From positions 682,001-746,000 of the forward strand of contig NZ_BSQF01000002.1 of NCBI RefSeq assembly GCF_030268205.1: a stretch of 64,000 nucleotides of DNA, written 5' to 3'. The stretch is from Allomuricauda sp. NBRC 101325. Its GTDB lineage: Bacteria > Bacteroidota > Bacteroidia > Flavobacteriales > Flavobacteriaceae. Under the pieces are notes generated by a model. The model did not search any database and was not told the origin of the DNA. It was given only the letters and a program-made list of their open reading frames with translations. The position numbers and the translations under genes were made by a program. Shown piece by piece: positions 15,894-25,372 of the stretch. How positions within the stretch are numbered: position 1 is the first letter of the stretch; every line of letters starts with the position of its first letter.

Positions 15894-16358
15894 TTATTTT
15901 TTCCATTGTATTTTAACAGCAGATTTGTTGTGCAATTCCAATCTATTGTCTGGTAACTGTTTAAATCCGTTTTTAAGATAAAAATTTAAAGGCGATGTAT
16001 AGGGTTTGCCGTTTCTTTTTTTATCGGAATCATGATCAATTACCCAACCATTCAATTCAGATTCCATTTCTTTCGCACGGTCCAGTATTTGTGTCCCTAG
16101 TCTTTTGCCCTGAAATTTCGAATCCAAAATGATCGCAAACCATTTTTCATCTTCGCGGATAAAATCAACATACCAACCTATTGGTTTTTTGTCATTGTTG
16201 AGTAGTAACAAATGGGATTGATGGCACAGATTATTTAGGTATTGGTCAAATTCTTGGGTTGATAGAAAAGTCAATTTCTCTGGATATTCATTGTTCCAAA
16301 GTTCAAAAACGGCAAGTTTTTCTTCATCGTTTAAAAAAGAACAGGTTTTGAATTCCAT
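15894..16358 (-). CDS. GNAT family N-acetyltransferase
   Basis: The 154-residue protein shows the GNAT core: a beta strand (WFAIILDSKFQ) followed by the acetyl-CoA loop QGKRLGTQIL (motif Q/R-x-x-G-x-G/A, with Leu-Gly-Thr here), and later the FYLKNGF motif near residue 130. The substrate is unknown. It is probably transcribed with the membrane protein gene downstream and is separated by 72 bp from the cupin gene upstream. Confidence 0.8.
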   Translation of the reverse strand: MEFKTCSFLNDEEKLAVFELWNNEYPEKLTFLSTQEFDQYLNNLCHQSHLLLLNNDKKPIGWYVDFIREDEKWFAIILDSKFQGKRLGTQILDRAKEMESELNGWVIDHDSDKKRNGKPYTSPLNFYLKNGFKQLPDNRLELHNKSAVKIQWKK

Positions 16359-16430
16359 TTTTATTTTTGAAATAGCTCTGGCTGGTTGAATCCGATTGGG
16401 GTAAATTTAACAAACCTTTCAAATAGGAAT

Positions 16431-16808
16431 TTATCCGCCTAATTCAGCCATTTTCTTACCAACATGGGTTATTACTTCATTAAACTCTTTTGATGGACTG
16501 AACTCCAATATTTTTATATCCTCCTGAACAATTGCGGTGTGTCCATTTGGGAGATAATACATATCACCACCAGAAAGTACCTCTTCGGTACCATCATCAT
16601 AGGTTACAAGCATTTTACCGCTCATAACATAACCCCAATGTGGACAATGGCAACTGTTATTTTGTAGTCCATTCAGCAATGGGCCGAAATCTGTTCCTTT
16701 TGGCACCTCATTAAAGCAAATAGTCATTCCTCCAAAATTGTCTTGGATCCGCATAATGGTTCCAGGGCCTTCCATGGCAACCGGAATATTTTCTTTGTTG
16801 ATTTTCAT
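16431..16808 (-). CDS. Single-domain cupin protein
   Basis: The 125-residue protein has cupin motif 1 (CHCPHWGYVMSGKMLVTYDDG, in which two His and the following Gly pattern fit) and motif 2 (GGDMYYLPNGHTAIV with one His). A metal site is therefore possible. No other domain is present. It may sense or isomerise a small molecule, but no substrate can be named. It sits 58 bp upstream of the GNAT-side genes and downstream of a secreted hydrolase on the same strand. Confidence 0.75.
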   Translation of the reverse strand: MKINKENIPVAMEGPGTIMRIQDNFGGMTICFNEVPKGTDFGPLLNGLQNNSCHCPHWGYVMSGKMLVTYDDGTEEVLSGGDMYYLPNGHTAIVQEDIKILEFSPSKEFNEVITHVGKKMAELGG

Positions 16809-16866
16809 TTTTATTGTTTTAGGATGTTTTTTGATTTTAAAAGCTCGAGTGATAATGGCGATTGTA

Positions 16867-17775
16867 TTATTTAGGATTTACATTAGCCAAAAAATCGATA
16901 ACTGCTTTGTTAAATTCAACTGGGTTTTGTCCCTGTAATGCATGGTTGGTTTGGGTCAGTTCTACCAATGTGCTATGAGGCACAATAACATTGAGCGAAT
17001 CCATGGGCGCGGCCAAATAGGGTATGGTCAATTCACCTTTTACCAATAAAGTAGGAATTTGAATGTTGCTCAATTCATTTTTTGAAATAGAACTGAGATC
17101 TTGTGTCGCAGCAATACAGATGCCTTCCACTAAATTTTGAAACAGTCCATCTAGAAATTCTGGGGTTGCCACATCATAAAGTTCATCGGACCCCAAAACC
17201 GTTATCATAAATTGCCGCAATGAGGCTTCCTCATCTCCATCCCTATAAAATTTTACGGCAAGATTGGAATTGGCCCTAAAATCGGAAATCATAGCATCCC
17301 CAACCACAGTCCCTGAAATTACTGATTCAACCCCCGGTTCTCCCAGTACAAGGGATTTTACCATTTCGGGGTGGTCTATGGCAAATCTCAAAATAATCAT
17401 TGCCCCATAAGAATGTCCGATAAGGTGTGCCTTGGGAATATCCATAGCTTTCATAAATGCTGCCAAATCTTGGGCATGGTATGCCACCGTGCAATCAAAA
17501 GTATCGTTGGATTTTGGTTGTTTATTAGGCTGAGCATAACGTCTACTTATGGCAATGGCCCTATAGTTATTTGCCAAGGTATCCATTTGAAAGGACCATG
17601 CATTAAAATCTCCGATTGCGCCATGGACCATGATCACAGGTTCTCCGGTGCCTTTTTCCACATAATGCATTTTTTCTCCCCTAACCAATACGGATTGTGG
17701 TTTAGAGGGATTGGTCTGTGATTTGCAGATTAACATGAAAAGTGAAAATGTGATGGTAATTAGAAACTTTTTCAT
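16867..17775 (-). CDS. Secreted alpha/beta hydrolase
   Basis: The 302-residue protein has a signal peptide (MKKFLITITFSLFMLICKSQ). The hydrolase fold shows an HGAIGD oxyanion loop (about residue 51) and the elbow GHSYG with Ser122. A late QTNHALQGQNP segment carries the catalytic His. The fold resembles haloperoxidase/epoxide hydrolase-like serine hydrolases of the periplasm. The substrate is unknown. It is upstream of the cupin gene (58 bp) in the same direction. Confidence 0.8.
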   Translation of the reverse strand: MKKFLITITFSLFMLICKSQTNPSKPQSVLVRGEKMHYVEKGTGEPVIMVHGAIGDFNAWSFQMDTLANNYRAIAISRRYAQPNKQPKSNDTFDCTVAYHAQDLAAFMKAMDIPKAHLIGHSYGAMIILRFAIDHPEMVKSLVLGEPGVESVISGTVVGDAMISDFRANSNLAVKFYRDGDEEASLRQFMITVLGSDELYDVATPEFLDGLFQNLVEGICIAATQDLSSISKNELSNIQIPTLLVKGELTIPYLAAPMDSLNVIVPHSTLVELTQTNHALQGQNPVEFNKAVIDFLANVNPK

Positions 17776-18145
17776 GATTTAAATTTTGGATGAACGAATT
17801 AGTATATGATGTAAAAAAAATCAAAACCAAGCTGGGAAAAGCTTGTTGGGCGGTCTTCAATTCGCTTAGATATCACACGGGAAACTATTGCTTAAAAAGC
17901 ACCATATTTCCATAAAAGAGTAGTTTTTGAAAAAAACTCTTTGGGTTACTTAAATAAAAAGCTTCCTTGTATTCGTATTGTATGTAAGATATTTAATAAC
18001 CAGAGGTCAGAAACATCCAATAAAATCAAATCGTATTAAAAATGGGGGATTTTTTGACTTAGAAAAGTTTGGTAATTAACTGATAGTCTTAAATATACGA
18101 AATTCAAGGCAATAATCAAATAAATAGAAGTAGACCTTAATTGCG
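17776..18145. other. Intergenic stretch of 370 bp without a gene
   Basis: It is AT-rich. I see a weak AGTTTTTGAAAAAAACT-type hairpin near 17926-17942 and no open frame with coding character. It holds the promoter of the secreted hydrolase on one side and the 3' end of the next gene on the other. Confidence 0.6.
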
Positions 18146-18736
18146 CTAGTTTTTGATTGGCATAAACGACCCCGCAATCATTTCAAAAGTTTTTCGGTAT
18201 TGGTGAGCGTAGGATTTAAGGGTCCACGACATGATCATAAAAACGTCCTCGCCGCCATCAATAAAGGTAAGGAGATAGGCAATTTCTTCATCCACACCTT
18301 CCACATTGGCATAAATTTCAACAGATTCACTTTCCAACCCGTGAATGGTGCCGGATTCGGGTTCCGTTTTTTGATGTATGTTCATGGTAGATGCAAGCAA
18401 TTGCAATTGAATGGCCCTATAATTTTGTAAGGGAGAAGCTTCAACATTGTATTCTTGCAATTCCTTTAAAATTTCCACAAACTCCTCTTTGGGCTCATTA
18501 ATAATGATGGTGTAGGTTTCTTTGAGCGCATTTTGGTATTGAAGGGATGCCGCCTCGTTCAAACCAGTGGAACCACGCATATATTTTGGAATGGAAATTT
18601 GGTAATCCGCATTTACCGTAACCGTATTGAAATCTTCCAATTTGGGATTCTCATCCGCTTCCTTATTGCCCGACCCTAAACAGGAAACAAAAAGAAATGC
18701 GCAACAGAACACAACAATTTTAAAGATGGATTTCAT
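18146..18736 (-). CDS. Hypothetical lipoprotein
   Basis: The start at 18736 gives a lipoprotein signal (MKSIFKIVVFCCAFLFVSC, with the lipobox V-S-C). The ATG at 18799 would bury it. The 196-residue protein is beta-rich, with a YQISIPKYM start and an AYLLTFIDGGEDVFMIMSWTLK ending, which recalls periplasmic domains that resemble PsbP/Mog1-type folds. I do not recognise a named family with confidence. It is divergent from the RND efflux operon, but nothing else links them. Confidence 0.65.
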   Translation of the reverse strand: MKSIFKIVVFCCAFLFVSCLGSGNKEADENPKLEDFNTVTVNADYQISIPKYMRGSTGLNEAASLQYQNALKETYTIIINEPKEEFVEILKELQEYNVEASPLQNYRAIQLQLLASTMNIHQKTEPESGTIHGLESESVEIYANVEGVDEEIAYLLTFIDGGEDVFMIMSWTLKSYAHQYRKTFEMIAGSFMPIKN

Positions 18737-18901
18737 GGTTTGGACTGATTTCAACACGAATATACTAGTAAAAAAGACTGATATTTTGCTGAAAATCAAA
18801 AAACCAATTTATCTGTTTCGCTTTTTCTGCCAGCGATTACAATTTTTCTTTTAAAAAAAATAGTCCTTTTTTAAATTTTAACCATTATTAACAACAAGGG
18901 T

Positions 18902-18932
18902 TTGTTGGAAAACTTCCGTTGACATAGCTTTG
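18902..18932 (+). promoter_or_regulatory. Promoter of the efflux operon's first gene
   Basis: TTG at 18902-18904 and TAGCTTTG at 18925-18932 are 20 bp apart, a good Bacteroidetes -33/-7 pair. The ATG at 18941 begins only 8 bp after the -7 box, so the transcript should have an extremely short leader. Confidence 0.65.
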
Positions 18933-18940
18933 TGCCCCAA

Positions 18941-19345
18941 ATGAAAAAGGCATTTAAAAAATACGGCTTTCCTTTATTGATCCTAATGTTGGGAGGCTTC
19001 ATCAATTTGTATGCATACACGCAGACAGACATTGATGATTCAAATGCTTGTTATGTATTGGGTTACGAGGAATCGACCGATGCATCTACCATTCATCACG
19101 TACCTTCTACAGAGGACCATAAGCATTACGCCGAGGCCGAAGTTGAGGAAAAAGAAGAGCGCGAAGAAGAAGTTTCCGCTCATGACAATTACTTTCCATA
19201 TGGCAGTTTTTATGCTGCTAATTGCGATACCAGCTTTGTAGAGCAATTCCTATTTGAACCTAAAAGTGACTTGGGGTACACTACCTCAGAAGCAATCGCT
19301 GAAACCACAAAGCGACACATTAGGTTCCAAGTTTTCCGTATTTAG
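18941..19345 (+). CDS. Small secreted acidic protein heading the RND efflux operon
   Basis: Not recognised. The 134-residue protein has a signal or anchor segment (residues 7-25, YGFPLLILMLGGFINLYAY). An acidic, His- and Glu-rich middle follows (HHVPSTEDHKHY, then EVEEKEEREEEVSAHDNYF) and a C-terminal part with FVEQFLF. The cluster of His and Glu could bind metal or be disordered. The gene lies 144 bp before the periplasmic adaptor gene on the same strand. The ATG at 18941 is preferred to the GTG at 18932, which lies inside the -7 box. Confidence 0.6.
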   Translation: MKKAFKKYGFPLLILMLGGFINLYAYTQTDIDDSNACYVLGYEESTDASTIHHVPSTEDHKHYAEAEVEEKEEREEEVSAHDNYFPYGSFYAANCDTSFVEQFLFEPKSDLGYTTSEAIAETTKRHIRFQVFRI

Positions 19346-19489
19346 AATTCTCCTCCGAAGAGGTCATATCTCTTATGGCTTCACATCAAAACCTTTGAGT
19401 AACATTCAATAACCAGGGCAGGTCCATTTATTTATTTAGGTTTCGGACTTCCCTAATTCATTCAGAAACCATTTTAAACCACTAAAACT

Positions 19490-20572
19490 ATGAGGAGAAT
19501 TTCGTTCTTCATCAGCTTGTTGGTATTGATTATCCATGCAAGCTGCGAATCCAAAAAACACGAGAAAAAAGAAGAAACAAAGTACTTGGTTTCAAGTCCC
19601 ATTCGATTGGATACTTCTATAACCAAGGACTATGTTTGTCAGATACATTCTATTAGGCACATTGAACTGCGTGCTTTGGAAAAAGGATATTTACAGGATA
19701 TTTATGTAGATGAAGGTCAAGTTGTAAAAAAGGGACAACAAATGTTCCACATTATGCCCAACGTTTACGAAGCTGACCTTCAAAAAGCAAAAGCAGAGGC
19801 AGAAGTTGCCGAAATTGAATACAAGAACACTCAATTGTTGGCCGATGGAAATGTGGTGTCAGCAAACGAGTTGGCCATGGCCAAAGCGGAATTTGCAAGA
19901 GCCAAGGCAGAAGTAGCATTGGCCGAAACCCACTTGGGCTTTACCAATATCCGTGCACCTTTCGATGGAATCATGGACCACTTGCACGTGCGAGAGGGCA
20001 GTCTTTTGGACGAAGGGGAATTGTTGACCACCCTTTCCGATAACAGTAAAATGTGGGTATACTTTAATGTACCCGAATCCGAATACCTCGACTACATTAC
20101 CAGTGCCAATAAAGGAAGCAAACAAGATGTTCAACTTTTGATGGCGAACAATAAAAAGTTCAAGGAACATGGTATTGTTGAGACCATTGAAGGGGAGTTC
20201 AACAACGAAACGGGGAACATTGCATTTAGGGCCACTTTTCCTAATCCAGATGGTGTTTTGCGCCACGGTGAAACAGGAAGTATCCTAATGACCATTCCAC
20301 TTAAAAACGCCATGTTGATTCCACAGAAGGCCACTTTTGAGGTGTTGGACAAAAAATTTGTATTTGTATTGGATAAAGATGATAAAGTACAACAGCGCGA
20401 GATCGTCATTGGAGCAGAATTGCCGCATCTATTTGTGATTGAAAAAGGTCTTGAAGAGAGCGACAAGGTGTTGTTGGAAGGTATCAGAATGGTACGTAAT
20501 GGTGAAAAGATTCACTATGAGTTTGAAAAACCAGCTTCTGTACTGTCACACCTTGATTTGTACTCCGAATAG
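19490..20572 (+). CDS. RND efflux periplasmic adaptor subunit (AcrA/MexA type), lipoprotein
   Basis: The adaptor links the inner membrane pump to the outer membrane channel. The 360-residue protein has a lipoprotein signal (IIHASC, Cys19). The lipoyl half-domain (GYLQDIYVDEGQVVKKGQQMFHI, about residues 64-86) is followed by a short alpha-hairpin rich in Ala and Glu. The returning lipoyl half reads GFTNIRAPFDGIMD, and beta-barrel and membrane-proximal domains end it. The next gene starts 24 bp downstream. Confidence 0.92.
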   Translation: MRRISFFISLLVLIIHASCESKKHEKKEETKYLVSSPIRLDTSITKDYVCQIHSIRHIELRALEKGYLQDIYVDEGQVVKKGQQMFHIMPNVYEADLQKAKAEAEVAEIEYKNTQLLADGNVVSANELAMAKAEFARAKAEVALAETHLGFTNIRAPFDGIMDHLHVREGSLLDEGELLTTLSDNSKMWVYFNVPESEYLDYITSANKGSKQDVQLLMANNKKFKEHGIVETIEGEFNNETGNIAFRATFPNPDGVLRHGETGSILMTIPLKNAMLIPQKATFEVLDKKFVFVLDKDDKVQQREIVIGAELPHLFVIEKGLEESDKVLLEGIRMVRNGEKIHYEFEKPASVLSHLDLYSE

Positions 20573-20595
20573 CAATCCCATAATCTTTATCAGAC

Positions 20596-23500
20596 ATGTT
20601 TAAAAAGTTTATACATAGGCCAGTATTGGCCATTGTGATCTCGGTCATCATTTTGTTTATTGGCTCTTTGGCCATAAAACAATTGCCCATTTCACAATTT
20701 CCACAGATAGCACCGACCACGGTAAACATTTTTATTGCGTACCCGGGTTCCAGTGCAGACGTTTTGGTAAAATCAACCCTGATTCCTTTGGAAACCTCCA
20801 TCAATGGGGTACAAGGAATGCGGTACATTGCTTCCGATGCCACCAGTGCAGGTGAAGGAACATTAAGGGTGATTTTTGAACCGGGAACAGACCCCAATGA
20901 AGCAGTAGTACGGGTAAAAACCAGGGTTGACCAAGTAATGCCCTTGTTGCCAGAACTGGTACAACGGGAAGGGGTGATCATTACCCCCGTACAACCCAGT
21001 ATGTTGATGTACGTTAACCTGTACAGTGATGCGAAGAACAATGACGAAAAGTTCCTGTACAACTACGCCTACACCAAAATGATTCCCGAAATACAGCGTA
21101 TCAATGGTATTGCCAGTGCCCAGATTTTGGGTAGCCGTAAGTTTGCCATGCGGGTGTGGTTAAAACCCGACCGTATGCGTGCCTACAATGTTTCTGCCGA
21201 AGAAATTTTGGAAGCCATGCAAGACCAAAGTATTCTGGCTAGACCAGGACGTTTGGGTCGTAGCTCGGGAAAAAGAGCACAATCATTGGAATACGTTTTA
21301 GTGTACCAAGACCGATATAGCGAACCAGAGCAGTACAAGGAAATCATTATCAAAGCCAATGAAGAAGGAGAGATTCTGAAGTTGGGTGATTTGGCCGATG
21401 TGGAACTAGGAAGTGAATTCTTCGATATCTATTCCAATTTGGATGGAAAACCTTCGGCATCCATCGTATTAAAACAGACGTTCGGAAGTAACGGTAGCGA
21501 TGTTATCGAATCCGTTAAGGAGAAATTGACCGAATTGGAAGCAGAAATGCCTCCTGGAATCGATTACAAGATCAGTTATGACGTATCCAACTTCTTGGAT
21601 GCCTCCATAGAACAAGTATTGCACACCTTGCGTGATGCCTTTATCCTTGTGGCCATTGTTGTATTCCTCTTTTTAGGGGATTGGCGTTCCACTTTGATTC
21701 CGATTATTGCGGTACCCGTATCCTTGATCGGTGCATTCTTTGTAATGCAGCTGTTCGGATTGTCCATCAACCTGATTACGTTGTTTGCCTTGGTATTGGC
21801 GATTGGTATTGTGGTGGATGATGCGATTGTGGTGGTGGAAGCCGTTCACATGAAGATGGAAGAAGAACACCTCACGCCTTACAAAGCAGCTTATGCCGTA
21901 TTGGGTGAAATTGGTGGTGCCATTATCGCGATTACCATGGTAATGGTGTCCGTATTTATCCCTATTTCCTTTATGACGGGACCAGTTGGGGTATTCTACA
22001 GGCAGTTTTCGATAACCATGGCAGGTTCCATTATTATTTCTGCATTGGTCGCCTTGACATTGACTCCAGTGCTATGTGCCATGATGTTGAAGAATACACA
22101 TGGGCAGCCTAGAAAAAAATCGTTGATGAACCGATTCATCGATTGGTTCAACCGTGGATTTGAAAAATTGACGGGTCGTTATGTGAAAGTGTTGAACAAA
22201 GTAGTAAGCCGACGTATACTCACCTTTGGTGTGTTATTGGCGTTCTGTGCGGGTATTTTCTTTACCAACAACATACTTCCTGCTGGGTTTATCCCAAGTG
22301 AGGATCAAGGGATGATCTATGCCATTATCCAAACGCCTCCTGGAGCCACTTTGGAACGTACCAATGAAGTAGCGAGAAAACTTCAGGCCATCTGTGAGGA
22401 GACGGAAGGTGTGGAATCCGTTTCATCCTTGGCAGGTTATGAAATCATGACAGAAGGTCGTGGTTCCAATGCAGGTACCTGTTTGATTAACTTAAAACCA
22501 TGGTCGCAACGGGAACATTCCGTTCATGAGATCATGGAAGAATTGGAAGAAGAGACCAAAGATTTAGGGGCAGTGATTGAATACTTCGAGCCCCCTGCTG
22601 TCCCTGGCTTTGGTTCATCTGGTGGATTCTCCATGCGTTTGTTGGACAAGACCAATGGAACCGATTACCACGAATTCGAGCGCATCAACAACGATTTTAT
22701 GGATGCCTTGAGAGAGCGTAAAGAACTCACAGGTCTGTTCACTTTCTACGCTGCAAATTATCCGCAGTACGAGTTGAAAATCAACAACAAAGCGGCCATG
22801 CAAAAGGGGGTTTCCATAGGAAAAGCTATGGAAAACCTGAACATTTTGATCGGTAGTACCTACGAACAAGGATTTATCCGTTTTGGTCGTTTCTTTAAGG
22901 TGTACACCCAAGCAGCTCCTGAGTACCGTGGGTTACCCTCGGATTTGGAAAAACTATTCGTGAAAAACGAAGAAGGTGAAATGGTGCCTTATTCCTCATT
23001 CATGACGATGGAGAAACGTTTGGGTCCTAACGAGATCACGCGTTACAACCTTTACAATTCCGCGGCCATTAGAGGGCTTCCCGCAAAAGGGTTCACCAGT
23101 GGTGATGCGATTAAAGCGATTGAAGAAGTGGCTGCACAAACCTTACCAAGAGGCTACGATGTTTCATGGGAAGGATTGTCCTACGATGAGGCGCGTAGAG
23201 GAAATGAATCACTCTACATCTTTATTGTAGTGTTGATTTTCGTGTATTTGGTGCTTGCGGCCCAATACGAAAGTTTCTTGCTGCCGTTGGCGGTAATTCT
23301 TTCCTTACCTATCGGGATTTTTGGATCGTTCGTGATGTTGAAATCCATGGGATTGGCCAATGATGTGTACGCACAGATCGGTATGATCATGTTGGTAGGT
23401 CTATTGGGTAAAAACGCGGTATTGATCGTGGAATTTGCCGTACAGAAACGACGCGAAGGCTTTACCATTTTGGCAGCAGCCATTGAAGGTGCAAAAGTGC

Positions 23501-23865
23501 GTTTCAGACCTATTTTGATGACCTCCTTTGCGTTTATCGCTGGTTTGATTCCGTTGGTAATCGCTTCAGGAGCTGGTGCCATTGGTAACCGAACCATTGG
23601 TGGGTCCGCCATGGGTGGAATGTTGTTGGGTACGCTGATCGGTGTTTTGGTGATTCCAGGGCTGTACTACATTTTTGCGAAAATGGCCGATGGTAAAAAC
23701 CTGATCAAGGATGAGCATGACGAACCGATGTCCGAAGAATTCTTCAGACAGAACGATACGGTGTTCAGGTTGAAAGCCCGCCTTCGATTGTTGAATCAGC
23801 GCATGAAAAAAATGACAAATAAATCTGGAAACAAGAATAAATATGGCGATCAAGATGAAATATAG
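20596..23865 (+). CDS. RND multidrug efflux pump, HAE1 family (AcrB/MexB type)
   Basis: This proton-driven inner membrane transporter exports hydrophobic or amphiphilic compounds. The 1,089-residue protein has twelve predicted membrane helices in two halves: one helix, a periplasmic porter domain and five helices, repeated. TM4 carries IGIVVDDAIVVVEAV, including the two Asp residues of the proton relay. The signatures QFPQIAPTTVNIFIAYPGSSADV and GASSGA-like loops fit HAE1 rather than a metal (HME) pump. Its last 11 bases overlap the outer membrane factor gene. Drug range cannot be predicted. Confidence 0.93.
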   Translation: MFKKFIHRPVLAIVISVIILFIGSLAIKQLPISQFPQIAPTTVNIFIAYPGSSADVLVKSTLIPLETSINGVQGMRYIASDATSAGEGTLRVIFEPGTDPNEAVVRVKTRVDQVMPLLPELVQREGVIITPVQPSMLMYVNLYSDAKNNDEKFLYNYAYTKMIPEIQRINGIASAQILGSRKFAMRVWLKPDRMRAYNVSAEEILEAMQDQSILARPGRLGRSSGKRAQSLEYVLVYQDRYSEPEQYKEIIIKANEEGEILKLGDLADVELGSEFFDIYSNLDGKPSASIVLKQTFGSNGSDVIESVKEKLTELEAEMPPGIDYKISYDVSNFLDASIEQVLHTLRDAFILVAIVVFLFLGDWRSTLIPIIAVPVSLIGAFFVMQLFGLSINLITLFALVLAIGIVVDDAIVVVEAVHMKMEEEHLTPYKAAYAVLGEIGGAIIAITMVMVSVFIPISFMTGPVGVFYRQFSITMAGSIIISALVALTLTPVLCAMMLKNTHGQPRKKSLMNRFIDWFNRGFEKLTGRYVKVLNKVVSRRILTFGVLLAFCAGIFFTNNILPAGFIPSEDQGMIYAIIQTPPGATLERTNEVARKLQAICEETEGVESVSSLAGYEIMTEGRGSNAGTCLINLKPWSQREHSVHEIMEELEEETKDLGAVIEYFEPPAVPGFGSSGGFSMRLLDKTNGTDYHEFERINNDFMDALRERKELTGLFTFYAANYPQYELKINNKAAMQKGVSIGKAMENLNILIGSTYEQGFIRFGRFFKVYTQAAPEYRGLPSDLEKLFVKNEEGEMVPYSSFMTMEKRLGPNEITRYNLYNSAAIRGLPAKGFTSGDAIKAIEEVAAQTLPRGYDVSWEGLSYDEARRGNESLYIFIVVLIFVYLVLAAQYESFLLPLAVILSLPIGIFGSFVMLKSMGLANDVYAQIGMIMLVGLLGKNAVLIVEFAVQKRREGFTILAAAIEGAKVRFRPILMTSFAFIAGLIPLVIASGAGAIGNRTIGGSAMGGMLLGTLIGVLVIPGLYYIFAKMADGKNLIKDEHDEPMSEEFFRQNDTVFRLKARLRLLNQRMKKMTNKSGNKNKYGDQDEI

Positions 23866-25282
23866 TAAAGCATTGTTCATTGGAATGATGGCCTTGGTGG
23901 TCCTTTATTCCTGTGTGCCTACACGAGAAATCAGGGATGAGGAAACCGCATTGCCTGAGCAGTACCAAAATCAATCCACTGATACCGTAAATACAGCATT
24001 GGTGCAGTGGAAGGAGTTTTTTCAAGACCCTTACTTGGTCACATTGATTGATTCGGCATTGGTGAAAAACCAAGAGCTGAACATTATGCTGCAACGGGTA
24101 GATATGGCCAAGAATAAAATTCAGGCCAAAAAAGGGGAATATTTGCCCTTTGTGAATATCCAAGCTGGGGCAGAAGTGGATAAAGTAGGGGAGTACACTC
24201 GAAATGGAGCTGTAGAGAAAAACTTAGAGGTAAAAGAAGGAGAGGAATTTCCTGAGCCACTTACCAATTATATGGTGGGTGCATTTGCCACTTGGGAACT
24301 CGACGTTTGGAAAAAACTCCGCAACGAGAAAAAAGCGGCAGTTTACGAGTATTTATCCAGCGTTGAGGGTAAAAACTTCATGATAACAAGCTTGGTGGCC
24401 GAGATTGCGGATTCCTATTATGAATTGATGGCATTGGACAACCAATTGGCAATTATTGACCAAAACTTGGAAATCCAGCAGAACGCCTTGCGCATGGTAA
24501 AACTTCAAAAAGAAGCTGCCCGCGCCACTGAGTTGGCGGTAAAGCGTTTTCAAGCAGAGGTAATGAAAAACCAAAGCCATAAATATGAAATCCAACAGCA
24601 AATTGTGGAGACCGAAAACAAATTGAACTTTTTGTTGGGTCGTTCGCCGCAGCATATCGATAGGACTTCGGATAGCTTTATTGATGCCCCCATCGATGCG
24701 ATTAGTGCGGGAGTTCCATCGCAATTGTTGCAAAATCGCCCAGATGTGCGACAAGCGGAATACGAGCTGGCAGCCGCCAAATTGGACACCAAGGCGGCAA
24801 AAGCTAATTTCTACCCACAGTTTACCATTAAGGCAGGTTTGGGATTGGAAGCTTTTGACGTGAAATACCTGACCACAACACCGGAATCGGTATTGTATTC
24901 AGCGATTGGGGATATGGTTGCTCCCTTGATCAACAGAAATGCGATAAAAGCGCAATACAAAAATGCTACGGACCGACAGTTGCAAGCGGTGTACGAGTAT
25001 GAAAAAACTATTTTGAATGCGTATATTGAAGTGGCGAACCAGTTGTCCAACATCGACAATTTGAAAAAGAGTTACGAACTCAAAGATGGTCAAGTGCAGG
25101 CGTTAACGGAATCCATTGAGCTTTCCACTCGTTTGTTCCAATCCGCAAGGGTGGAATATATCGAGGTGCTTTTGGCACAAAGGGAAGCCTTAGAATCCAG
25201 AATGGAATTGGTGGAGACCAAAAAGGACCAGTTGTTGGCCCAGGTCAACATGTACCGGGCCCTGGGCGGCGGCTGGAATTAA
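23855..25282 (+). CDS. Outer membrane efflux factor, TolC/OprM (NodT) family lipoprotein
   Basis: It forms the trimeric outer membrane channel of the tripartite pump. The 475-residue protein has a lipobox (LVVLYSC) and two outer membrane efflux repeats. The typical WELDVWKKLRNEKKAAVYEYL stretch and RPDVRQAEYELAAAK motif identify the NodT/OprM group. I prefer the ATG at 23855 (overlap of 11 bp with the pump gene) to the one at 23843, because MKYSK starts a normal signal. No TetR-type repressor lies near the operon. Confidence 0.92.
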   Translation: MKYSKALFIGMMALVVLYSCVPTREIRDEETALPEQYQNQSTDTVNTALVQWKEFFQDPYLVTLIDSALVKNQELNIMLQRVDMAKNKIQAKKGEYLPFVNIQAGAEVDKVGEYTRNGAVEKNLEVKEGEEFPEPLTNYMVGAFATWELDVWKKLRNEKKAAVYEYLSSVEGKNFMITSLVAEIADSYYELMALDNQLAIIDQNLEIQQNALRMVKLQKEAARATELAVKRFQAEVMKNQSHKYEIQQQIVETENKLNFLLGRSPQHIDRTSDSFIDAPIDAISAGVPSQLLQNRPDVRQAEYELAAAKLDTKAAKANFYPQFTIKAGLGLEAFDVKYLTTTPESVLYSAIGDMVAPLINRNAIKAQYKNATDRQLQAVYEYEKTILNAYIEVANQLSNIDNLKKSYELKDGQVQALTESIELSTRLFQSARVEYIEVLLAQREALESRMELVETKKDQLLAQVNMYRALGGGWN

Positions 25283-25337
25283 GAGCCCCAAATCAGTGGT
25301 TTGGCCTACTGCCTTGGCTATTGATTTACCCAAAGCG

Positions 25338-25368
25338 AAACCCCGTTTACAATTGTAAACGGGGTTTT
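25338..25368. terminator. Bidirectional terminator after the efflux operon
   Basis: CCCCGTTTACAATTGTAAACGGGG (25341-25364) is a 24-bp perfect palindrome with flanking A and T runs. It separates the operon from the converging membrane protein gene at 25373. Confidence 0.9.
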
Positions 25369-25372
25369 ATTT

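Noticed and set aside
17926..17942. Hairpin of AGTTTTT and AAAAACT as a terminator in the 17776-18145 gap
   Set aside because: It is pure A/T pairing and lies far from the stop of any gene in that direction.
18932..18940. GTG start for the efflux operon's first gene
   Set aside because: It lies within the TAGCTTTG -7 box, so it cannot be in the transcript; ATG at 18941 is used instead.
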